Assembly (NCBI RefSeq): GCF_014695715.1
Contig: NZ_JACJOT010000016.1
Location: 62,001 to 126,000 of the forward strand
Reading direction: 5' to 3'
From: Microcoleus sp. FACHB-68
Lineage (GTDB): Bacteria > Cyanobacteriota > Cyanobacteriia > Cyanobacteriales > Oscillatoriaceae
DNA length: 64,000 nt
The position numbers were made by a program, and so were the translations under genes. Shown in pieces: positions 58,730 to 64,000 of this stretch (its first letter is position 1; each line of letters opens with the position of its first letter). The notes beneath the pieces were generated by a model. It made no database searches. It was not told where the DNA came from and worked only from the letters and a program-made list of their open reading frames with translations.

Positions 58730-58781
58730 AAAGTGCCGGTGTAGCCATCCAAAAAATCGTGATCGCTACCCCGGCATTTTT
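58730..58781. terminator. Bidirectional terminator between convergent genes
   Basis: A 16-position stem with one mismatch and one G-T pair (AAAGTGCCGG arm against CCGGCATTTTT arm) has A-rich and T-rich flanks, so it can end transcripts from both the peptidoglycan-binding gene and the convergent Cys-rich gene, whose stop codon it touches. Confidence 0.75.
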
Positions 58782-59202
58782 AATGGGTTTCCCAGTCCGG
58801 ACAATTTGCATCATCCCAACCGCTCGGATGCATCCCGCAAACTAACAAATTGCCCCCGTAAACATGACCATGATAATTGCGGCAACCCATACAAGCTGGA
58901 TGTTTTTGCGATGTGGGTTCCACATAATGCACATACTGATCAGGCTGATCGGTAAAATCTAATTCTTCCAGTTCCAAATAAACATCGAACATCGGCTCGA
59001 CAAGTTCATTTAAAAACCGATCCAGATCATTGACAAACGTATTCTGTACTTGTGCTGTAATTTCTTCAGAAAGCTCGAAAGAAAGCTCAAAGAAGGCATC
59101 GACCGCTTCGAGCGCTTCTTCAGTTACTTCGATGAAGAACTGCTCAACCTCGTGAGTCGCCTCTTCCAGCATCTCAAAAAAACTTTTTTGCCAGTCTTCC
59201 AT
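58780..59202 (-). CDS. Conserved cyanobacterial protein with C-terminal Cys motif
   Basis: A 140-residue protein. The first 90 residues are very acidic and helical, a possible coiled coil (EEALEAVDAFFELSFELSEE). The last 45 hold four Cys and several His: ACMGCRNYHGHVYGG, LLVCGMHPSGWDD and NCPDWE, which look like a small metal site (CxxC ... C ... C). I recognise this C-terminal block as conserved in cyanobacteria but know no function. Confidence 0.78.
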   Translation of the reverse strand: MEDWQKSFFEMLEEATHEVEQFFIEVTEEALEAVDAFFELSFELSEEITAQVQNTFVNDLDRFLNELVEPMFDVYLELEELDFTDQPDQYVHYVEPTSQKHPACMGCRNYHGHVYGGNLLVCGMHPSGWDDANCPDWETH

Positions 59203-59395
59203 TGGCGTGTAAGCTTGCTCTTAAAAAACATCATAAAAGTGCAGGTTGAGCCGCAAAGCGGGAATCCTGCACTTCTTTCTCCATTGTGATCCCTGATCGG
59301 GGAATGTGGAGTGGATTGCTGCACTCATCTTCACACTCTGTAATCTCTTCCAGGAATAAAGCCACCGGCGCTTTTGCTATCCCTGTTGTGTGATT

Positions 59396-59764
59396 CTACT
59401 CGCGCTGTAGCCGGCGCAACTCTTCCTGCAACGCTTCTACCTGATCACGCAGGTTATCTGCCTTTTTCGTTTCCGATGTTGAGGGTTCCTCTTCATCGAG
59501 GATCTCAATCCGTCTTGGCTCAGCCGGCCCTTCTTTCGCGGCTGTTCCGCCGGATGGCTGCTGCTGCGCCTTAATCACCATATCGTCAACAAACTTGCGG
59601 GCTTCTTCCGCTGTCATCTCGCCCCGCTCAACCATTTCATCTGCAAGCTTTTGAGCTTGGGTTCGCAGCTGACTCAACGTGCTGCCGGCCCTCTCGCCGG
59701 CATAAGAAGCCAGCCCAACACCGAGGTAAAAAGCCTTTTGAACAATATCTCCTAAACCAGCCAT
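59396..59764 (-). CDS. Phasin-like helical protein
   Basis: A 122-residue protein resembling the short phasin-like proteins of cyanobacteria: GDIVQKAFYLGVGLASYAGE is followed by TQAQKLADEMVERGEMTAEE and a Pro/Glu-rich stretch, ending in a coiled coil (LRDQVEALQEELRRLQRE). It could coat granules or act as an adaptor; no function is proved. The ATG at 59764 is preferred to an upstream in-frame start. It lies about 100 bases downstream of ffs on the same strand. Confidence 0.78.
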   Translation of the reverse strand: MAGLGDIVQKAFYLGVGLASYAGERAGSTLSQLRTQAQKLADEMVERGEMTAEEARKFVDDMVIKAQQQPSGGTAAKEGPAEPRRIEILDEEEPSTSETKKADNLRDQVEALQEELRRLQRE

Positions 59765-59861
59765 TGCTAGTGAGGCTCCTTGAGAACACAAGTATCTGAT
59801 GATTCCAGCATAAAGTTAAAGCTGGCTGATTGCCCACTGAACTCAAGGCGTAAAAAAAAAG

Positions 59862-59953
59862 TGACCCGGAGTCCACGCCTACCACAAGCATCCCGTGTTG
59901 CTGCTACCTTCCGGTCCTGACAAGATTTAGGCGTTGCGATCGCATGAGTCCGA
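59862..59953 (-). ncRNA. ffs: Signal recognition particle 4.5S RNA
   Basis: On the minus strand the conserved SRP helix 8 apex is present: GTCAGGACCGGAAGGTAGCA, followed by GCAACACGGGATGC. Flanking arms ACGCCTA and TAGGCGT pair, as expected for the hairpin-like bacterial SRP RNA. A run of T (minus strand) follows the 3' end. The exact ends are estimated. A HIP1 octamer GCGATCGC lies in the 5' part. With FtsY and Ffh it targets membrane proteins. Confidence 0.94.
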
Positions 59954-59978
59954 GCCAATAACACTATAACATAACTAT

Positions 59979-60245
59979 TTACTCTACGACTACGCACCAC
60001 TCGTAAATGTCATATTTAACGCAGCCATTTTTCACTAAGGGATCTTGGGCAACCAGCGCGTGGGCTTCTTCCTTGGATGCTGCCTCAAACAGCAGCATTC
60101 CGCCGCCACGTCTCGCCCAGTAGCCAGTACGCGCCTTATGTCCCTTTTCAATTAAGTCTCGGACATAAGCCTTGTGTGCCGGCACATACTGATCAAATGT
60201 AGATTTATCGACAATTCCTTCCTCAATCTTGACAAACCAAGGCAT
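59979..60245 (-). CDS. YciI family protein
   Basis: An 88-residue ferredoxin-fold protein of the YciI family: PWFVKIEEGIVDKSTFDQYV, the RGGGMLLFEAASKEEAHALV core and DPLVKNGCVKYDIYEW. The conserved His-Asp pair of characterised YciI-like proteins appears as AHKAYVRDLIEKG. Function unknown. It lies just upstream of ffs on the same strand. Confidence 0.88.
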   Translation of the reverse strand: MPWFVKIEEGIVDKSTFDQYVPAHKAYVRDLIEKGHKARTGYWARRGGGMLLFEAASKEEAHALVAQDPLVKNGCVKYDIYEWCVVVE

Positions 60246-60275
60246 CGTATTAGTAGTGATTAGTGGGGATTAGTG

Positions 60276-60836
60276 ATGGACAAATCTAAAAGTCGCTACT
60301 TCATTGCGCTTCTGCCACCCAAAGACATTAGAACCCAAGTCAATGAGATCAAGCAATACTTTGCCGATCACTACGGCAGTCGTGCTGCATTTAAATCGCC
60401 TCCTCATATCACGCTGCAACCCCCCTTTGAATGGCTGACTGAGGAGGTGCCGGTGTTGGAGGAGTGTTTGAGTGAATTTGCCAGTGAACGCCCTTCTGTT
60501 CCCATTACCCTCTCTGGCTTTGCTGCCTTTGTCCCCCGCGTCATCTACGTCAATGTTATAAAAACGCCGGCTTTGCTAACCTTGCAAGCCGGCTTAATGA
60601 CGCATTTGGAAACTACCCTAGGCATTACAGATCCCAAATCAAAACAGCGTCCTTATGCGCCGCACATGACAGTTGCTTTTAGAGACTTGAGCCGGCAAAA
60701 TTTCAAAGCCGCTTGGCCAGAATTTCAGGATCGAGAACTGCATTTTGAATTTACAGCCGGCAACCTGACGCTGCTAATTCACGATGGCAAGCAGTGGAAT
60801 ATCCATCGTGAGTTTCCATTTCAACCGGCTTTTTAG
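60276..60836 (+). CDS. 2H phosphoesterase (2'-5' RNA ligase family)
   Basis: A 186-residue protein of the 2H phosphoesterase superfamily with both catalytic HxTx motifs, PPHITLQPPF and APHMTVAF, about 80 residues apart. It would act on 2'-5' or cyclic phosphodiester bonds in RNA or nucleotides. The ATG at 60276 is one codon after a GTG. Divergent from the YciI gene. Confidence 0.9.
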   Translation: MDKSKSRYFIALLPPKDIRTQVNEIKQYFADHYGSRAAFKSPPHITLQPPFEWLTEEVPVLEECLSEFASERPSVPITLSGFAAFVPRVIYVNVIKTPALLTLQAGLMTHLETTLGITDPKSKQRPYAPHMTVAFRDLSRQNFKAAWPEFQDRELHFEFTAGNLTLLIHDGKQWNIHREFPFQPAF

Positions 60837-60871
60837 GGAACACATAACGCTTTTTAGCTTCACATCAGCCA

Positions 60872-60893
60872 TTCCCAGGCAAGCGCCTGGGAA
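60872..60893. repeat. Dispersed palindrome TTCCCAGGC
   Basis: TTCCCAGGC-aagc-GCCTGGGAA is a perfect 9-bp palindrome followed by CGAA. Words of this form are common dispersed repeats in filamentous cyanobacteria. It lies between the convergent 2H phosphoesterase and Rubisco activase genes. Confidence 0.75.
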
Positions 60894-60913
60894 CGAACTT
60901 GCTTTACGATTTA

Positions 60914-62359
60914 CTAGCTTTTCGGGCGATGAATAATTGACTCAACAACACGGCGCTTACTATTTTGGTCAATGCCAATTAAACGCACATAATCCCCACT
61001 GTGCTCATGCAGGCAAGCTTCCAATGCTGAAATTGCTTCCGACTCTTGATTCGCTGGAATTGAAGCACAACTTATCCAAGAATTTGTTCGGAACCGGCGC
61101 TTATCCACATACTCAATGCCAAGGCGATATCCACCTTGCACAATTTGTTGCAGTTGTTCCATCACTTCTGCACTGAGTTGCGAATTATGACCGTTGCCGG
61201 TGTGGGTCACTTGCTGGTAAGCTGCAACATGAGTTGGATCATTTGCTATCTCATTGCGATCAACCGCCTTTTTGGCTTCCCTTTCGGTTGATGATAGTTG
61301 ATTTGCCGGTTGATAAGATGAGGATTGATTTCCCGATTGATTTTTCGATTGATAAGATGAGGGTTGATTTCCCGATTGATTTGCCGGTTGATAAGATGAG
61401 GGTTGATTTCCCGATTGATTTGCCGGTTGATAAGATGAGGGTTGATTTCCCGATTGATTTGCCGGCTGATTATTTGAGCGCAAGACTTGATTATATTCTT
61501 TTGCCAGCCCTGTTTTCTGCACCCGTTGCTGTTCCTGGCTCATCAAATTACCAAATTCGATTAAGCGAGACAAACTGAAATCTGGTTTAGGAAATTGTGG
61601 CTTGCCTTCAGAGCTATTTGCCACACGCGAGGAAATCCGCTCAATTCCTATTTTGTAAATAAATTCTCGGATTTGCTCATCATAAAGCCGCGCCCGCAAC
61701 GCACCGTAGAAATCAATCGCTTGATTGGGAAATGTATCAACAAGTTTTTCAACGTCTTTGCGAGAAAGTTCATCTTGCTCAAAAATACCGGAAACGATAC
61801 CAATTCGGTCATCTCTGTCTGGTTCCCAGTAGAATTTTTCCATCCGGCCATCCCGGATCAGCGGCTCATATAGGGTGGAAAAGTCGTTGCCGGTGACAAG
61901 AATGGGGACACGGTGTAGAGGCGTGGAATCATAACTGCCAGGGAGTTGCACATTGGTGGGATTATCGGCAATGTTCATCAGGGTGCCGTTCACCATCTGT
62001 GTGTTTACCGTGTATTGAGTGGTTGAGTCAAACCGCCCCGCACCGGCATCCAAATCGTTAATCATTAGTACGCACATTTTGCCACGCACTTTAATTAACT
62101 CTGCGGCTTCCCGATAGCGCAGGCGAACCAAACGTGATGGATCTCCCGCATCTGGACTTTCCAACTCGCCGGCAGACATATGAATGACTTCAATGCCCAT
62201 CCTTTGGAAAATTTGTTCGCATTGAAAGGTTTTGCCCTCTCCCTTGCGTCCATGAATGCCGAGAATCAGCGGAACTCGTACTTTCGGAAGGTCTAAGAAG
62301 TTTTTGGTGATGTGAACCGCAACTTTATCTAAAAAACGGGGAGAAATGTAATACGTCAT
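60914..62359 (-). CDS. rca: Rubisco activase with C-terminal SSU-like domain
   Basis: AAA+ ATPase that remodels inhibited Rubisco. Residues 1-285 are the AAA+ core with Walker A GRKGEGKT (37-44) and CVLMINDLDAGAGRF. Residues 298-352 are a linker of four 13-residue repeats, QPANQSGNQPSSY, plus a part repeat. Residues about 394-477 form a Rubisco small-subunit-like domain (LQQIVQGGYRLGIEYVDKRR, TNSWISC), as in carboxysomal CcmM, which recruits the enzyme to Rubisco. Cys431 and Cys449 lie in that domain. No operon partner is visible here; rbcLXS lies outside the window. Confidence 0.95.
   Translation of the reverse strand: MTYYISPRFLDKVAVHITKNFLDLPKVRVPLILGIHGRKGEGKTFQCEQIFQRMGIEVIHMSAGELESPDAGDPSRLVRLRYREAAELIKVRGKMCVLMINDLDAGAGRFDSTTQYTVNTQMVNGTLMNIADNPTNVQLPGSYDSTPLHRVPILVTGNDFSTLYEPLIRDGRMEKFYWEPDRDDRIGIVSGIFEQDELSRKDVEKLVDTFPNQAIDFYGALRARLYDEQIREFIYKIGIERISSRVANSSEGKPQFPKPDFSLSRLIEFGNLMSQEQQRVQKTGLAKEYNQVLRSNNQPANQSGNQPSSYQPANQSGNQPSSYQPANQSGNQPSSYQSKNQSGNQSSSYQPANQLSSTEREAKKAVDRNEIANDPTHVAAYQQVTHTGNGHNSQLSAEVMEQLQQIVQGGYRLGIEYVDKRRFRTNSWISCASIPANQESEAISALEACLHEHSGDYVRLIGIDQNSKRRVVESIIHRPKS
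61300..61473. repeat. 39-bp tandem repeats in the Rubisco activase linker
   Basis: Four units of 39 bp and a partial fifth; GATAAGATGA recurs at 61312, 61351, 61390 and 61429. One unit (second from the left) differs at several positions; the others are nearly identical. They encode the 13-residue linker repeat. Confidence 0.95.
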
Positions 62360-62938
62360 TGGTCTAATTTTTAGCGTTTGCTCTGATTTCCTTTATTGTT
62401 AAGATTTTATGACACAATGACAGTTTTGTAGAATTTTTCTTAATAGCCGGTACAAACTCACAGTCGTAAAACGCAAAGCTACAGGCTACGAAAAAGCGAA
62501 CTCAAGGCTTTTGACAAATAAACGGTAGGGAAGCAATCAATGAACTCTGCCAAAGAAAGGAATAACCGGCCTCGGCTTTGCCCAACCGACTTGATAAGCG
62601 ATTAAGCACTTCAGATATTATGTAAGCTTATGAAACCTATAAAAACGCGAGGAACCGGCAAGCACATGATACGGCGTCACTCCTTCCTCCTTTTGGTATA
62701 TTTAAAAATAAAAAATAATATAAAATCGTATTTTATGTTGATATATTTCAACAGCTTTGTTTTGAAAAAAATGATTTTAATCTAACAATTTTACTTGCTT
62801 TTTTTAAGTTAAATATTTGTTTAACTGCATTGTTCTCTTTTTATACCCAATTAAATTATAAAAAATTATATTGGATAAAAGAATAAAGGGCAAACAAAAT
62901 GCCCCTTACAAAGAGAAATTCTTTTTTTGACCTTTTAA
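62360..62938. other. AT-rich intergenic region, rca / rubrerythrin
   Basis: About 580 bp, with 62690-62890 strongly AT-rich. No coding region was found. It must include the rca promoter and the end of the rubrerythrin transcript. Confidence 0.5.
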
Positions 62939-63676
62939 TTATGCTGCTGCCTTCTCTTCCATGAGCGCAAACATCTTTTTAGTAGCGCCGCAAATCGGGC
63001 AAACCCAATCTTCTGGAATCTCTTCAAAAGGTGTGCCGGCGGCAATTCCTGAATCTGGATCGCCAACAGCCGGATCGTAAATCATGCTGCACTTTTTGCA
63101 GATCCAACGACTGGTGGCTGGGTTATCGCTGACAACTCTCGGTGCCGGCTTTTCTCCCTCTAATTCTTGTAACGCTTCAGTATAACGCTCTGCATGGAAT
63201 TGCTCTGTGTGTTTGAGCAATCCAAAACGTTGAGCTGCTTGCCGAAACATCTGTGCGTGCTCGGCAGATTCCGCCGCTTGAGCTTTAAATTCATTTGCCG
63301 CGCCACTGTCGCGATCTCGCTCAGCATCTGCTGCAAAATCCGGATACATTGTCTTGTATTCATACGTCTCGCCCTCAACTGCTAGGGAAAGACAGCGAGA
63401 CATAATTTCGTGTTTTTGGGCGTCAGATAAACCGGCTGCATCTTCTACAGCAAGTTCTGGATGCAACAAAGAAAAGTGGGCAAACGCGTGTTCTGTTTCT
63501 TGTGCTGCTGTTTCTTTGAATAACTTGGATATCTCCCCAAACCCTAATTGACGGGCGACTTCTGCAAAAAATAGATACTTCCGATTCGCCATAGATTCGC
63601 CGGCGAAGGCAGCTTCTAAGTTTTTAAAGGTATTAGAATTTGACAGATCCATTTCCTTGGATGAGTCTGGACTCAT
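62939..63676 (-). CDS. rbr: Rubrerythrin
   Basis: Peroxide-reducing non-haem iron protein of 245 residues. The N-terminal ferritin-like diiron domain shows AFAGESMANRKYLFFAE, ETAAQETEHAFAHF, EGETYEYKTMYPDFA and ESAEHAQMFRQA, with the Glu and His iron ligands. The C-terminal rubredoxin domain has two CxxC pairs (WICKKCSMIYDP and WVCPICGA). The ATG at 63676 has AAGGGGAGAAC upstream. It probably protects against hydrogen peroxide in the cytosol. Confidence 0.95.
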   Translation of the reverse strand: MSPDSSKEMDLSNSNTFKNLEAAFAGESMANRKYLFFAEVARQLGFGEISKLFKETAAQETEHAFAHFSLLHPELAVEDAAGLSDAQKHEIMSRCLSLAVEGETYEYKTMYPDFAADAERDRDSGAANEFKAQAAESAEHAQMFRQAAQRFGLLKHTEQFHAERYTEALQELEGEKPAPRVVSDNPATSRWICKKCSMIYDPAVGDPDSGIAAGTPFEEIPEDWVCPICGATKKMFALMEEKAAA

Positions 63677-63870
63677 AAGTGTTCTCCCCTTGGTTTGTGT
63701 TTTCCTCACCGAGCAAGTTTCCCCTGCCCTAGTGGGTTGATTTTAGCGGCATCTTTGACTGTTAAAGTCAGGGTTAGCTGACGGTAAAAGATGCGCGAGG
63801 GGAATAATTTTGCAAAACCGGCACCCCATTTGCCCAAAAAGCCGGCACTGTCTACGTTAGTATTTTTTCC

Positions 63871-64000
63871 CTAAATTCCTAAAAACTCCCGCACCAACTT
63901 TAAATAAGTCGCCGGATCTTCAAGCATGGGAAAGTGAGCGGTTTCTCGTATCAAGGCAAACTCAACCTTATCACTGAGCGAGGCGGCGTGCCGGCCCATT
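63871..64000 (-). CDS. Alpha/beta hydrolase, C-terminal part
   Basis: The right edge holds the last 43 codons of a minus-strand gene whose start lies beyond the window. Translation reads MGRHAASLSDKVEFALI then ETAHFPMLEDPATYLKLV and REFLGI. The His in AHFPMLEDP matches the catalytic His of alpha/beta hydrolases followed by the usual ExP helix. The exact enzyme is unknown. Confidence 0.8.
   Translation of the reverse strand, partial: MGRHAASLSDKVEFALIRETAHFPMLEDPATYLKLVREFLGI

Noticed and set aside
61300-61473. CRISPR array at the 39-bp repeats
   Set aside because: The repeats are contiguous with no unique spacers and encode an in-frame protein linker.
61234-61578. Plus-strand frame with DFPIDLPVDKMRV repeats
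   Set aside because: It is the reverse strand of the Rubisco activase linker repeats, not a separate gene.

Overview
The window comes from a cyanobacterium, most likely a filamentous non-heterocystous one of the Microcoleus/Oscillatoriales type. The phylum follows from lineage-specific genes: Thf1/Psb29, NdhS, a CpcT/CpeT-type bilin lyase, a Rubisco activase with a C-terminal Rubisco-small-subunit-like domain, DUF1825 and several small cyanobacterial conserved proteins. The placement within the phylum is weaker and rests on overall flavour, with GCCGG-containing words everywhere and few HIP1 octamers.

Layout. 0-8.9 kb is housekeeping: ClpC (5' end outside the window), signal peptidase I, DUF1825, a class A penicillin-binding protein, TyrS, PyrF and an exported protein of unknown function. 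9.5-13.7 kb is an AT-richer same-strand block of three TerD proteins, a TerD-vWA (TerF-like) fusion and a zinc-ribbon/HExxH metalloprotease, a probable metal or envelope stress module. 14-25.7 kb mixes a PEP-CTERM protein, family-4 uracil-DNA glycosylase, a phosphoribosyltransferase, a GAF protein, a VOC protein, Thf1, a CpcT-like lyase, a STAS protein, HemF, Mrp, RodA, NdhS and a HAS-barrel protein. 26.2-28.4 kb holds a CPA2 antiporter fused to two USP domains.

29.3-44.3 kb is an exopolysaccharide locus. It contains a GT39-like membrane glycosyltransferase, a second PEP-CTERM protein, Wza and Wzc on the minus strand, then a polymerase/ligase, a flippase, a glycosyltransferase, a methyltransferase, a sugar epimerase and a GT4 glycosyltransferase on the plus strand. 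The methyltransferase and the epimerase are each cut by one in-frame stop, and a further coding remnant lies just before them, so 40.7-43.0 kb looks like a decaying part of the locus.

44.6-58 kb is accessory and repeat-rich: two paralogous pentapeptide-repeat proteins flanking a DUF2945/DUF3140 pair, a decayed small ORF, a three-Cys-motif (DUF5131) gene with its TcmP partner converging on it and overlapping by 20 bp, a 5-oxoprolinase carrying two in-frame copies of a dispersed repeat and a duplicated 5' end, a GH13 hydrolase, a PemK/MazF toxin with an antitoxin gene that has undergone internal duplication, and a frameshifted WD40 remnant.

58-64 kb returns to core genes: a peptidoglycan-binding protein, a Cys-rich conserved protein, a phasin-like protein, the SRP RNA gene (ffs), a YciI protein, a 2H phosphoesterase, Rubisco activase with a 13-residue repeat linker, rubrerythrin and the C-terminus of an alpha/beta hydrolase. 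No tRNA, rRNA, CRISPR array, transposase or integrase was recognised.
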